A DNA stretch of 64,000 nucleotides from an uncultured Lachnospiraceae bacterium (GCA_946552115.1 CAMNRH010000002.1:62001-126000), one strand, 5' to 3'. Positions 45,028-54,037 are shown, numbered from the stretch's first letter. The notes: generated by a model from the sequence alone, not told the origin. Program-made: numbers and translations.

Positions 45028-48000
45028 ATGATAAAGATAAATGGGGCTTTATTTCAGAAAGCATATAAGAAATTAAAATCCAGTGTTTATTTTGACAGGA
45101 CGCAATTGATTCTCCGGGATAAAATTGTTGAGTTTGAGGCTTCCATAGAGGATATGGATGCGTATTTTGATGAGCTTTGCGATAAATTCCGTGATGATGA
45201 AGAAAGAGACAACTTATTTCAGGAAATCTGGGACTCGATTTGGACCGACGTATTTCCGAAAAAACTGACCGCAGAAAGAAAACAGGATGTTATTACCAAT
45301 TCTGTGTCGCCCGAAATAGAAATAGCGGAAAAGCAGTATCATATTAATATGTGCGTCGAAGGGCATATTTTGGGTGTTCTTTGGCTGATGTTAATCGGAT
45401 ATCGGATTGATGAAAAGGTATACGATCATTCTTTCGGCAATCGGATTCGGAAAAAATTATTAAATGAGCTGAGTAAAGAGCCGACCTATTCCCCGTATCT
45501 GTTTGAGCCTTATTTTGAACAGTATGAAAGCTGGAGGGATTTTGCACTTGATAAGGCTTCCTTAAATCTTGATTCGGGGCATGATGTGGTCATTTTAACG
45601 ATGGATTTCCGCCGTTATTTTTATTCGGTGGACATGGATAAAAAAGCGTTTGACCAACTGTATGAGGATGCCGGTGTCAGCGATGAAGAAAATCAGGGAT
45701 TCCTAAGGGCGTTAAACGACTTTGTGTCAGAGGTTATCGCCCGGTATGCGGAATGTTTTGAGGAAGAAGAATTTGCGGGGAGAAAAATTCTTCCCATCGG
45801 TTTTCTTCCGTCAAATGTCATATCAAACTGGTGTCTGAGAAATTTTGACAAGGCAGTTGTAGAAGGATGGAATCCGGTGTATTTTGGCCGTTATGTTGAT
45901 GATATTCTTATTGTAGATAAAATCCCGCATAACAGCGACGTCTTTAACCTGGCAAAGAAGAATCAGGTCACAAGCGGCCAGATTATCGAATTTTTTTTAA
46001 AGCAGTGCTCGAGATGGAAAGGAATCAGCGCTTTGCCGTGTGCCGAAAGCCGCAGCTTGTCTTTATTTGAGAATGATGAAGAGGACGGTTATTATGCCCT
46101 GAATAAAAGATATAACCCAATGAAAGATGATAACTCAAAAATCGTGATTCAAAATGAGAAGCTTAAAATTTTTTATTTCAGGAGCGGCGAAACGGACGCT
46201 TTGATTACGTGCTTTAAAGAAAGAATTGCCAGGAATAAAAGTGAATTTCGGTATATGCCGGAGGATGAGGCAATATTTCAGAAAGATAATTATAATGAAA
46301 TTTATAAGCTGCGAAATTCTGCAGGCATCAATAAATTTGGAGGGATTGAAAGTATCTCTGTCGATAAGTTTAATCTGTCAAAATTTCTTGGAAAGCATTT
46401 GCGGATCGGGGGAATGATTGAGGATCGCGCAGAGACGAAATTTGAGGAGGATGTGTCAAAAATTTTCGACATACGGACGTTGATTGAAAACTACACAACA
46501 TGGGAAAAGGTGATGGAGACCTTTGTCATCAACGAGAGATTTACGGCCGTAAAAGAATTTACAGGGAGAATTATAGAAGCGATTGAGGCACTTAAGGGTG
46601 ATCCGGATGAAATCATGCTGATAAGGGATACGTTGTGCCTGTACCTGCATTCCTGTATCTGCCGTTCCTTTGCGCTGGTGTGGAAGAAAAAAAGCACGGA
46701 AACGATTCGGAAGATATGTAAGAAAATGAGTCCGGAAATCAGGGAATATTTTTTCCCTTATGGTTTTGAATCTGATTTGGAGGAGGAAAGACAAAATTAT
46801 TGTATAACAAGAATGCTTGATAAATCTGTGATGCCGATTCCGATTGATATGCTTCTTACAGGTGAAATGCCGACGGATGAGGACGATATGAATCTGACAA
46901 AATTTTATGATGTTATAAAGGCGGCGGACAGTGAGTGGGAAAACGATTATAAGCTGTATCCGTACCTGATTACAATGTATGATTTTTCAATGATTACCTG
47001 TATTGAACAATTCAGGGAGGCAAGCCCCTTTAAAAATCTGAAAGAAATATATAAAAAGCAGGAAAACAATTATTTATCCGGTAATTATGATGTGCATAAT
47101 AAAAGAGATAATTCACAGGTTAAAAGGGGGAACGTATCAGTTGAAAAAATAGAGGTAAAATCTCAGAATGACGGATTATATCATATTGCCGTGGGTGACA
47201 GACATAAAAAGAAGCTAAGGGTTGCCATAGCGAATGTGAAATTGAGTCATAATAATTTTGAAATGCTGATAAAGGATAAGCCAAACAGAAGCTACGAAAG
47301 ATACAGGGACCTTGCCGGTTTAGTGAATCAGGCTGTCAGAGAAAAAGCAGACATGCTTGTTATGCCGGAGGCCTTTGTACCGTTTGAATGGCTGACGGCA
47401 CTGGCGAGAGTCTGCGCCGGAAATAATCTTGCGGTTATTACGGGAATCGAGCATGTGAAGATTGCAGACAGAGTTTTGAATCTCACTGCGGTGATACTTC
47501 CGTATGAAGACTGGAACCATAAAAGCGCATATCTGTCGTTTCATTTGAAGAAGCATTATGCACCTGCCGAACAGGAGGAAATCAGAGGTTACAGATTAAA
47601 AGAGGCAGCCGGAAGCACTTATGAATTATACAAGTGGAACGGATGCTATTTTCCGGTATACTGCTGCTATGAGCTCACGTCTGTGTATGACCGTTCCCTT
47701 TTTCAGGCATATGCGGACTTTCTGGTGGCAATTGAATGGAATCGGGATGTGAATTATTACAGCAATATATTAGAATCGCTGAGCAGAGACATTCACTGCT
47801 ATTGCATTCAGGTGAATTCCTCAGATTACGGGGACAGCAGAATTACCAGGCCGTCAAGAACAGAGGAAAAGGATATTATCAGAACAAAGGGAGGGAAAAA
47901 CAGTACAATCCTGATAGATGAAATTGATATTGAAAAGCTGCGCGAGTTCCAGTTTAAAGAATATGCGCTGCAAAAGAAAGAAAAAGATTTTAAAATTACG

Positions 48001-48057
48001 CCCCCCGAGTTTAATAAGGATATTATCGGGAAAAAGATTAGGGAAGAGGATTTTTAG
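45028..48057 (+). CDS. Defence-associated reverse transcriptase fused to a nitrilase domain (DRT class 1, UG1/DRT1 type)
   Basis: 1009 residues. The reverse transcriptase palm lies in about 100-430: motif A LTMDFRRYFYSVD with D193, motif B IGFLPSNVISN, and motif C RYVDDILIV with YVDD at 289-292, so polymerase residues are intact. A helical, charged middle region (about 450-700) follows. The C-terminus (about 725-990) is a nitrilase/carbon-nitrogen hydrolase domain with its triad: E781 (MPEAF), K841 (LKKHY) and C880 (CCYE). This architecture is that of class 1 DRTs, single-gene antiphage systems. How the two activities cooperate is not known to me. AAGAGG lies 7 bases before the ATG. Codon use is more AT-rich than in its neighbours, consistent with acquisition. 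Confidence 0.88.
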   Translation: MIKINGALFQKAYKKLKSSVYFDRTQLILRDKIVEFEASIEDMDAYFDELCDKFRDDEERDNLFQEIWDSIWTDVFPKKLTAERKQDVITNSVSPEIEIAEKQYHINMCVEGHILGVLWLMLIGYRIDEKVYDHSFGNRIRKKLLNELSKEPTYSPYLFEPYFEQYESWRDFALDKASLNLDSGHDVVILTMDFRRYFYSVDMDKKAFDQLYEDAGVSDEENQGFLRALNDFVSEVIARYAECFEEEEFAGRKILPIGFLPSNVISNWCLRNFDKAVVEGWNPVYFGRYVDDILIVDKIPHNSDVFNLAKKNQVTSGQIIEFFLKQCSRWKGISALPCAESRSLSLFENDEEDGYYALNKRYNPMKDDNSKIVIQNEKLKIFYFRSGETDALITCFKERIARNKSEFRYMPEDEAIFQKDNYNEIYKLRNSAGINKFGGIESISVDKFNLSKFLGKHLRIGGMIEDRAETKFEEDVSKIFDIRTLIENYTTWEKVMETFVINERFTAVKEFTGRIIEAIEALKGDPDEIMLIRDTLCLYLHSCICRSFALVWKKKSTETIRKICKKMSPEIREYFFPYGFESDLEEERQNYCITRMLDKSVMPIPIDMLLTGEMPTDEDDMNLTKFYDVIKAADSEWENDYKLYPYLITMYDFSMITCIEQFREASPFKNLKEIYKKQENNYLSGNYDVHNKRDNSQVKRGNVSVEKIEVKSQNDGLYHIAVGDRHKKKLRVAIANVKLSHNNFEMLIKDKPNRSYERYRDLAGLVNQAVREKADMLVMPEAFVPFEWLTALARVCAGNNLAVITGIEHVKIADRVLNLTAVILPYEDWNHKSAYLSFHLKKHYAPAEQEEIRGYRLKEAAGSTYELYKWNGCYFPVYCCYELTSVYDRSLFQAYADFLVAIEWNRDVNYYSNILESLSRDIHCYCIQVNSSDYGDSRITRPSRTEEKDIIRTKGGKNSTILIDEIDIEKLREFQFKEYALQKKEKDFKITPPEFNKDIIGKKIREEDF

Positions 48058-48100
48058 TCTGCGCCGGCTTTCCTTATAAAATCTTTATATTTATCATCTA

Positions 48101-48134
48101 AAATAACCTCCGTAAAGCAAAGGAGGTTATTTTT
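48101..48134 (+). promoter_or_regulatory. Hairpin that buries the ribosome site of the lantibiotic ABC operon; possible DRT terminator
   Basis: AAATAACCTCC pairs perfectly with GGAGGTTATTT (11 bases) around a 10-base loop and is followed by TTTATG. The GGAGG of the right arm is the only ribosome site for the ATPase gene at 48136, so the fold would shut off translation. The AT-rich end and T run also resemble a terminator for the gene upstream. Confidence 0.7.
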
Positions 48135-48135
48135 T

Positions 48136-48840
48136 ATGTATCATTCTATTTTAAAAACAACGGGGCTAACGAAAAGATTCCGCTCTCAGGAAGCGGTAAA
48201 GTCGGTATCTTTGGAGGTGCCGGAGGCCTGCGTATATGGAATTCTTGGCGCTAACGGGGCCGGGAAATCAACGCTTCTTAAAATGCTGACGGGAATTTTG
48301 CGTCCGACAGAGGGTGAGATTCTGTTTGACGGTCATCCGTGGACGAGAAAGGACTTGTTCGACATCGGCGCGCTGATTGAGACGCCGCCTGTCTATGAAA
48401 ATCTGACAGCCAGAGAGAATCTGAAAGTACGGGGAATTCTGCTGGGAGAAGGCGACAGGAGAATAGAGGAGGTGCTGTCGATCGTGGGTTTGAGCCATAC
48501 GGGAAAGAAGCGTGCCGGACAGTTTTCTCTTGGCATGAAGCAGAGGCTCGGCATTGCCATTGCTCTTTTAAATCATCCGAGGCTTCTGATTCTTGACGAA
48601 CCTGTAAACGGACTGGATCCCATAGGAATCAGAGAGCTTAGGGAGCTGATTCGAAGATTTCCGGAGGAGGGAATTACGGTGATTGTTTCCAGCCATATTT
48701 TAGGTGAGATAGAACAGACGGCGGATTATATCGGAATTATGGCGGACGGCGTTCTCGAATTTCAGGGGGAAATGCCGGGAGGCGAGCATTTGGAAGAGCT
48801 TTTTATGGAAGTTGCAGGACGAAGAAGGGAGGAAGAATGA
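48136..48840 (+). CDS. Lantibiotic-protection ABC transporter ATPase (LanF-like)
   Basis: 234 residues. Walker A GANGAGKST, Q-loop region ALIETPPVYENLTA, signature FSLGMKQRLG, Walker B LLILDEPVNGLDP and switch His SSHILGEIEQ. The ETPPVYENLTARENL and DEPVNGLDPIGI stretches are characteristic of LanF/CprA-type ATPases. The two permease genes and a two-component system follow with overlaps, the order seen in CprABC-type peptide resistance of Clostridia. GGAGG is 9 bases upstream but locked in a hairpin. Confidence 0.9.
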   Translation: MYHSILKTTGLTKRFRSQEAVKSVSLEVPEACVYGILGANGAGKSTLLKMLTGILRPTEGEILFDGHPWTRKDLFDIGALIETPPVYENLTARENLKVRGILLGEGDRRIEEVLSIVGLSHTGKKRAGQFSLGMKQRLGIAIALLNHPRLLILDEPVNGLDPIGIRELRELIRRFPEEGITVIVSSHILGEIEQTADYIGIMADGVLEFQGEMPGGEHLEELFMEVAGRRREEE

Positions 48841-49607
48841 TGCTGAGGAAATGTTATCGGGCGGAGGTATTAAAAAACCGCCATACGGCGGCAGGAAAGC
48901 TTACGGTGTGGATGCCGCTTATCACTGTTTTTCTTGCCGCAATACTTACGATGGATTATATGATTATCGACAGCTATAACTGGTGGTATGGAGGGATTTT
49001 CCCGGGATGTACAGCCCTGGTTTCCTGTATGCTGTCTGGAAAGGAGAAAAGTCAGAAGAACCGGAATATTTTAAGTCTCCCGATAGATATGAAAACAATC
49101 TGGGACGGGAAAGTCTTATATGGAATCCGGATGCTCACGGTTTCCGTTTTCCTGCTTTTTGGGGCGGCATGTCTTGCAGAGATGGTCGGTACCTATGTAT
49201 TTCATATGAAGTATCGTTTTGCTATAACGCCGGAAAGTCAGCTGGCGGCAGCGGCGGTCCTCCTTGTCACAGGACTTTGGCAGGTCCCTTTTTGTCTTTT
49301 TTTACAGCAGCTTTTCGGCAGTGCGGCGGCGCCGCTCATTCATGTGGCAGGATATGCAATTGCAGCTTTCAGTGCTTCATTACAGCCATATTTTATGCTA
49401 TTTCCAGGGGCGATTCCCGCAAGGCTGATGTGCTGTATTCTTCGGATTTTACCGAATGGGCTTTTAGCGCGCCCAGGAAGCGTGACTTATTCTCCGGAGC
49501 TTGTAAAATCCGGGGCAATTCCCGTGGGAATCATAAGCGCTCTTATATGGTTTCTTCTGCTGTGGGGAATTGGCCGATGGCAGTTTGGAAGACGGGCGGT
49601 GGAATAG
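48840..49607 (+). CDS. Lantibiotic-protection ABC permease, first subunit (LanE/MutE-like)
   Basis: 255 residues with about six membrane helices. It starts with the short amphipathic RAEVLKNRHTAAGK segment typical of LanE/LanG permeases and ends IGRWQFGRRAVE. Two ATGs (48837 and 48840) overlap the ATPase stop; 48840 is 7 bases from GGGAGG. It would pair with the second permease and the ATPase to expel lantibiotics from the membrane. Confidence 0.82.
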   Translation: MLRKCYRAEVLKNRHTAAGKLTVWMPLITVFLAAILTMDYMIIDSYNWWYGGIFPGCTALVSCMLSGKEKSQKNRNILSLPIDMKTIWDGKVLYGIRMLTVSVFLLFGAACLAEMVGTYVFHMKYRFAITPESQLAAAAVLLVTGLWQVPFCLFLQQLFGSAAAPLIHVAGYAIAAFSASLQPYFMLFPGAIPARLMCCILRILPNGLLARPGSVTYSPELVKSGAIPVGIISALIWFLLLWGIGRWQFGRRAVE

Positions 49608-50363
49608 ATGAGGGAATTTACAGGACTTGTTTATGCAGAATTTTATAAAATGCGTCATACGATACTTCTTATGCTGCACATTATGATCCCCGTATTTGGG
49701 ATTCTGGTATTTTTATGCTATTATAAAATGAGTCCACACAGATGGGAGGACGAGCTGTCGGCCTATCTTATGGTACTTACGGCGGCGTTTCCTTTTATCA
49801 TCAGTATTGTATGCGTACAGTCGGTTTCCCTCGAGGAGGATAATCAGTTTTTCGTATTTCTGGGGATGCCGGCAGGGAGGGGGAAAGCATTTCTTGCAAA
49901 ATTCTTTTCTCTGTTTTTTTCGGGGCTTTTTGCGGTTGCGCTTGCAGTCGGAGGGTTTCTTGCGGGATACTGCCTGATTCTTAAAAGGTGCATGTTAGAT
50001 TTCCGGTTTGCGGGAATGCTTGTTTTTATAATCTGGATAAGCAGCGTCGGCATGTATGTGATGCATATCTTTTTGAACCTGTGGAAGCCGAAGAGCGTTT
50101 CCCTCTGTATGGGATTGGTAGAATCGCTTGTCTCGGCGCTTATGCTTACCGGACTTGGAGATGGGCTTTGGCAGTTCTTTCCGTGCTCATACGGCGGACA
50201 CTGGGAAAGCTTTTTCATGAGATATTGGTTAGAGGGAAAATGGTATGTGGAAAAAGAGTTTCTTTTTAAAAGCCTCATAGTGAATCTTCTTGTGACGGCG
50301 GTAATTGCGGCAGTATCGGCGGCAGGATTTTATTTTTATGAGGGAAGGCGGTTTCATGATTAA
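49608..50363 (+). CDS. Lantibiotic-protection ABC permease, second subunit (LanG/MutG-like)
   Basis: 251 residues, about six membrane helices, beginning FTGLVYAEFYKMRHTILLMLH. The ATG follows the previous TAG with no gap, and the stop overlaps the response regulator start by 8 bases, so expression is coupled. It shares the LanE/LanG pattern of a cytosolic N-terminal KMRHT-type segment before the first helix. No lantibiotic biosynthesis genes are nearby, so the module most likely protects against peptides made by others. Confidence 0.82.
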   Translation: MREFTGLVYAEFYKMRHTILLMLHIMIPVFGILVFLCYYKMSPHRWEDELSAYLMVLTAAFPFIISIVCVQSVSLEEDNQFFVFLGMPAGRGKAFLAKFFSLFFSGLFAVALAVGGFLAGYCLILKRCMLDFRFAGMLVFIIWISSVGMYVMHIFLNLWKPKSVSLCMGLVESLVSALMLTGLGDGLWQFFPCSYGGHWESFFMRYWLEGKWYVEKEFLFKSLIVNLLVTAVIAAVSAAGFYFYEGRRFHD

Positions 50364-51033
50364 AATACTGGCAATTGATGACGATAAAGGGATATTGACA
50401 CTTATAAAAAATGCGTTGGAAAAGGAGGGCTATGCGGTGACGGCAGTCAGTCATCCGGACAGGGTGGGAGCGCTTAAGCTTCAGGACTACCAGCTGATTC
50501 TTTTGGATGTAATGATGCCGGAAAAGGACGGGTTTACTCTGTGTGAGGAAATCCGGGGGCTTACGGACTGCCCGATTCTTTTTCTGACGGCAAAGACCGA
50601 TGAGGAGGCACTGATGCGGGGGCTCGGAATCGGCGGAGATGATTATATCTCAAAACCATTCGGAATCGGTGAGTTAAGAGCAAGGATTGCGGCTCATTTA
50701 AGGAGGGAACATCGGGAGAAAAAGTATGCCGTGTCAGTAGAAAGAGTGCAGTTTCAGCTCAAAGCGAAACGAATTTTCTATGAGGGGACAGAGCTGGAGC
50801 TTACGAAAAGCGAATATGCAATCTGCGAGTATCTCGCCATGAATCACGGGCAGGTATTTTCAAAAGAAAGAATTTATGAAGCCGTATTCGGCTATGACGG
50901 CGACAGTGACAGCTCTGTAATCACGGAGCATGTAAAAAATATCCGCGCAAAATTTAAAAGGGTTCACTGTGAACCGATTGAGACCGTATGGGGGATTGGA
51001 TACCGATGGAAAAAAGAAAAAAGCGAACGCTGA
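50356..51033 (+). CDS. Response regulator, OmpR family (LanR/CprR-like)
   Basis: 225 residues: receiver domain with D51 (LLDVMMPEKDG) and Lys in ISKPFGIGELRAR, followed by a winged helix ending ETVWGIGYRWKKE. ATG 50356 has GGAAGG 8 bases upstream; the longer in-frame opening lies in the permease gene. It overlaps the kinase by 28 bases and presumably controls the transporter genes upstream. Confidence 0.92.
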   Translation: MIKILAIDDDKGILTLIKNALEKEGYAVTAVSHPDRVGALKLQDYQLILLDVMMPEKDGFTLCEEIRGLTDCPILFLTAKTDEEALMRGLGIGGDDYISKPFGIGELRARIAAHLRREHREKKYAVSVERVQFQLKAKRIFYEGTELELTKSEYAICEYLAMNHGQVFSKERIYEAVFGYDGDSDSSVITEHVKNIRAKFKRVHCEPIETVWGIGYRWKKEKSER

Positions 51034-52403
51034 CCGGACTGTTTATCAGATATATTTGTGTATTTTTTGTAAGTACGATTTTACTGGCTCTTTTTATGCT
51101 GCTTCTTTTTAATGAATTTGTAAAAGCGGGGGCGGTGATTCCGGCCAATTATATGGAGCGGTGGATTAACGATAACAGAAGAAGGCTGATAAGTGCGGAC
51201 GAGGTCAGCGAGGCGCTTCTGCCGCCGGGAAGTGAATACGGCGTGTATGACACGGCCGGCAGCTTTCTCTATGGAAGCTTTGGTAAAGCAGACAGGAAAG
51301 GGGCATGGGAGGCGTACGTAGAAAATCATATCTTTGCGGAGAGCGGAGGATATTACCGGTTCCTTTTAAGAGACGGGGGAGAAGTGTGCATCATAAAATA
51401 TTTTCTTAAAACGCAGGCTGCAAACGCCTTTTTCAGGGAGCATCTGCCCCCGCCGGATATTTGTTTTCTTTTTTTATTTGTCATTTTGTTTTTCGTACAG
51501 ACCGTGCTTGTATCAAAGAGCTTTGCAGGGATGCTTTCAGGGAGACTCAGAGTTTTGAATGACGTGACGGAAAAGATCCGGCGCCGGGATTTGGAAATCA
51601 CCAGGGAGCATTCGGATATCCGGGAGATTGACGCGGTGCTGGCATCTTTATTCAGAATGGGAGAGGCACTTAAGGAATCTTTGAATGAGCAGTGGAAGCT
51701 TGAGAAGTATAAGCGGGAGCAGGTGGCGGCGCTTGCACATGATATTAAGACGCCGTTGACGGTAATCAGGGGAAACGCCGAGCTTCTTGACGAGGAGGCG
51801 CTGGGTGAATCCGGCAGGGAATATAACCGCTATATCAGGGAGAATGCGGAAGAGATTGAAAATTATCTTATGCTTCTTCAGGAGATGCTTCTATCGGAAA
51901 GTGACACCGGAGAGTCTGAGAGTATTTCCGCGGAACAGATGGCAGAGGAGCTGATTGAAAGAGCGAAAATACTGGCATCCGGTTATTCCGAGGGCAGAAT
52001 AGGGGTAGAGGAGAAAAAGGAGGCGCTTTTCGGCAGTCTTGTCTGCGACGTCAGTCAGATTCAGAGGGCGTGGGATAATATTGTGAGCAATGCTCTGGAA
52101 TATACCTTACTGTACGGGCCGCACCCGCTTATGATTACGGCGGAAACGGTGACGGAGGACGGAAAAAGCTATCTGGCGGTGCGGGTTACCGACAGAGGGC
52201 CGGGCTTTACAGAGGATGCGCTTCTTTATGCCGCGGAACAGTTTTATCAGGGAGATAAAAGCAGGCATGAAAAGAGACATAAGGGGCTGGGGCTTTATAC
52301 TGCGTCCAGGTTTGCCGGGCGGCAGGGCGGGAAGCTGATTTTAGAAAATGCATCGGAGGAGGGATATGGAGGGAGAGTATCCTTGCTGCTTTCCATCACC
52401 TGA
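51006..52403 (+). CDS. Sensor histidine kinase (LanK/CprK-like)
   Basis: 465 residues. The first membrane helix is at about 13-35, then an outer sensor domain of about 110 residues, a second helix at about 152-170, a HAMP-like linker, and a phosphorylated His H245 in ALAHDIKTPLT. ATPase boxes: NIVSNALEY, VTDRGPGF, HKGLGLYTASRF. The outer domain distinguishes it from the BceS-like kinase nearby; lantibiotic-sensing kinases have this form. ATG 51006 is preferred to ATG 50988; GGGGGA lies about 10 bases upstream. Confidence 0.9.
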   Translation: MEKRKKRTLTGLFIRYICVFFVSTILLALFMLLLFNEFVKAGAVIPANYMERWINDNRRRLISADEVSEALLPPGSEYGVYDTAGSFLYGSFGKADRKGAWEAYVENHIFAESGGYYRFLLRDGGEVCIIKYFLKTQAANAFFREHLPPPDICFLFLFVILFFVQTVLVSKSFAGMLSGRLRVLNDVTEKIRRRDLEITREHSDIREIDAVLASLFRMGEALKESLNEQWKLEKYKREQVAALAHDIKTPLTVIRGNAELLDEEALGESGREYNRYIRENAEEIENYLMLLQEMLLSESDTGESESISAEQMAEELIERAKILASGYSEGRIGVEEKKEALFGSLVCDVSQIQRAWDNIVSNALEYTLLYGPHPLMITAETVTEDGKSYLAVRVTDRGPGFTEDALLYAAEQFYQGDKSRHEKRHKGLGLYTASRFAGRQGGKLILENASEEGYGGRVSLLLSIT

Positions 52404-52430
52404 GAGGGTGTTCCTGTCCGTCCGCGCCGT

Positions 52431-52450
52431 CAGCCGAAAGGCTGTGTATT
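52431..52450 (+). terminator. Weak terminator after the lantibiotic resistance operon
   Basis: CAGCC-GAAA-GGCTG, a 5-base stem with a GNRA-type loop, is followed by TGTATTTTG. It is the only candidate between the kinase and the next gene. Confidence 0.4.
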
Positions 52451-52482
52451 TTGCGAAAGGTATAGTATATTTTCTTCTTTTA

Positions 52483-52491
52483 TGGTACAAT
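52483..52491 (+). promoter_or_regulatory. Extended -10 promoter element of the lipoprotein gene
   Basis: TGG-TACAAT, an extended -10 without a recognisable -35 box, lies about 48 bases before the start codon. Confidence 0.4.
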
Positions 52492-52538
52492 ATATAGAAA
52501 AAGAGCAGTAATGCCGGAGAAAGAAAGGAAGAAAGATT

Positions 52539-53456
52539 ATGATGAGGAAAAGGAAAAAAGCCCTGGCAATATCACTGATAGCTGTATTTTTGGCAATAGC
52601 GTTTGCCGGATGCGGGAAAAAGGAACTGGATGCGGCAGCGGCAGTAGACGCGTATTTAAAGGCACAGACAAAGGGTGAGTTTGACGATTACGCGAAGATC
52701 GTCGGGGAAGAGAAAGAGGAGCTGGAAAAAGAATATAACAAAACACTGGATGAAGTAGAGGCGATGTTTCAGCAGGTGGAGGCTCTTGGAGTAAGCTTTG
52801 GAGAGGATTTTACCGGTGAAATGAAAAATCTTCTGGCAAGTGTCAAATACGAGGTCGTCGGCGCACAGAAAGATGGAGACAGTTATGTTGTGGATGTGGA
52901 TATTTCTCCTTCCGATGTGATGAGCCTTTTTATACAAAATGTAATAAGCTCCGTACAATCCATAAAGGACATGGACGAAGTCGGAGACGCGATGCTCGGG
53001 GCAATCCGTGATGCCATCGCAAATCAGAGCTACGGAGAGGCGAAACGGCATCAGGTACATCTGGATTATAATAAGGACGAGAAGCAATATGAGATTAATG
53101 AAGATGACGTATCAGAGCTTTCTAAGGACTTTTTTGAGCTGGATACAGATGTAACGGAGCTTCTCGGACAGATGTACACGCCGAGCGGAACCGTGTATGA
53201 TAATCCGTATCTGAACTGGACTAAGACGGAATGGAACGCTGCCTCCGACGAGGAAAAAGACAAGTGCTGCCTTGCGATGGTGCAGGAGCTTCAAGGGCTG
53301 AGCGATGAGGAGATGGCGACCGTTGACATGAATGACGAGACGACGCAGGAAGCGATGAAACAGATGAAGGACGGCATTGATTTAAGCTTTAACAGCGGAA
53401 TGGATATCAGTATCGGCGATTATATAGAGATACTGAGAGGACAGATGGGATTTTAA
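52539..53456 (+). CDS. Secreted lipoprotein of unknown function (DUF5105-like)
   Basis: 305 residues. A lipoprotein signal (MRKRKKALAIS... to lipobox FAGC at about residues 23-26) would anchor it to the outer face of the membrane. The mature part is acidic, with an N-terminal helical segment (AAAVDAYLKAQTKGEFDDY) and a beta-rich middle. It resembles small Firmicute lipoproteins of the DUF5105 type; no catalytic motif is visible. ATG 52539 has AAAGGAAG 7 bases upstream. It forms a single-gene unit with its own terminator. Confidence 0.75.
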   Translation: MMRKRKKALAISLIAVFLAIAFAGCGKKELDAAAAVDAYLKAQTKGEFDDYAKIVGEEKEELEKEYNKTLDEVEAMFQQVEALGVSFGEDFTGEMKNLLASVKYEVVGAQKDGDSYVVDVDISPSDVMSLFIQNVISSVQSIKDMDEVGDAMLGAIRDAIANQSYGEAKRHQVHLDYNKDEKQYEINEDDVSELSKDFFELDTDVTELLGQMYTPSGTVYDNPYLNWTKTEWNAASDEEKDKCCLAMVQELQGLSDEEMATVDMNDETTQEAMKQMKDGIDLSFNSGMDISIGDYIEILRGQMGF

Positions 53457-53460
53457 CGGA

Positions 53461-53488
53461 AAGGGCCGTCGGATTGACGGCCCTTTCA
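53461..53488 (+). terminator. Terminator of the lipoprotein gene
   Basis: AAGGGCCGTC pairs perfectly with GACGGCCCTT around GGATT, followed by TCATT. Confidence 0.8.
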
Positions 53489-53524
53489 TTCAATCATGAA
53501 ATCGCTTCATTCGCGCAAAAGCTA

Positions 53525-53553
53525 TTGCTTCTTTTTTGTGACTTTGCTACGAT
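53525..53553 (+). promoter_or_regulatory. Promoter of the NfeD/SPFH operon
   Basis: TTGCTT at 53525 and TACGAT at 53548 with a 17-base spacer. Confidence 0.5.
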
Positions 53554-53579
53554 AGGCTCAAGAGAAAGGAAGTGAGTAT

Positions 53580-54035
53580 ATGATAGTAAAGGACAGCTAT
53601 ATCACGATCGCCTGGCTTGTGTTTTTAATTCTCCTTTTGATTATCGAGATTATCACAATAGGGCTTACGAGTATCTGGGCTGCGGGAGGCGCGCTGGCCG
53701 CGTTGATACTGAATATCTCAGGCGTCTCGCTCATTTGGCAGATTGTGGCGTTCTTTGCGGTAACCTTTGTGCTTCTGTGTTTTACAAGGCCCTTTGCGGT
53801 GAGGTTTCTTAATACACAGAGGGAAAAGACGAATTACGAAGGGATTATCGGAAAAACAATCCGGATTGCAGAGACGGTAGATAATATCAGCCAGTCCGGA
53901 ATGGCAGTTGTGAACGGTCAGGAGTGGACAGTGAGAGCAGAAAAGGAGAGTGAAATTCTCCCTCCCGGTACGCTGGCTAAGGTAATCAACATTGAAGGCG
54001 TAAAACTAATTGTAAGAAAGTATAAGGAGGAATAA
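53580..54035 (+). CDS. NfeD-family membrane protein
   Basis: 151 residues: membrane helices in about 8-75, then a soluble beta-barrel (OB-fold) domain (about 90-150) with the family-like NYEGIIGKTIRIAETVDN, GMAVVNGQEWTVRAE and LIVRKYKEE. It lacks the protease domain of long NfeD proteins. The partner SPFH protein is encoded 2 bases later, the usual pairing in membrane microdomain systems such as YqiJ/YqiK or YuaF/FloT. AAGGAAG precedes the ATG. Confidence 0.88.
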   Translation: MIVKDSYITIAWLVFLILLLIIEIITIGLTSIWAAGGALAALILNISGVSLIWQIVAFFAVTFVLLCFTRPFAVRFLNTQREKTNYEGIIGKTIRIAETVDNISQSGMAVVNGQEWTVRAEKESEILPPGTLAKVINIEGVKLIVRKYKEE

Positions 54036-54037
54036 AG

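Noticed and set aside
45028-48057. Group II intron or retron reverse transcriptase
   Set aside because: There is no intron maturase domain or intron RNA ends, no retron msr/msd-like inverted repeats next to the gene, and the C-terminal nitrilase domain points to class 1 DRT.
48136-52403. Part of a lantibiotic biosynthesis cluster
   Set aside because: No LanA, LanB, LanC, LanM or LanT-like genes are present; only immunity and sensing genes are seen.
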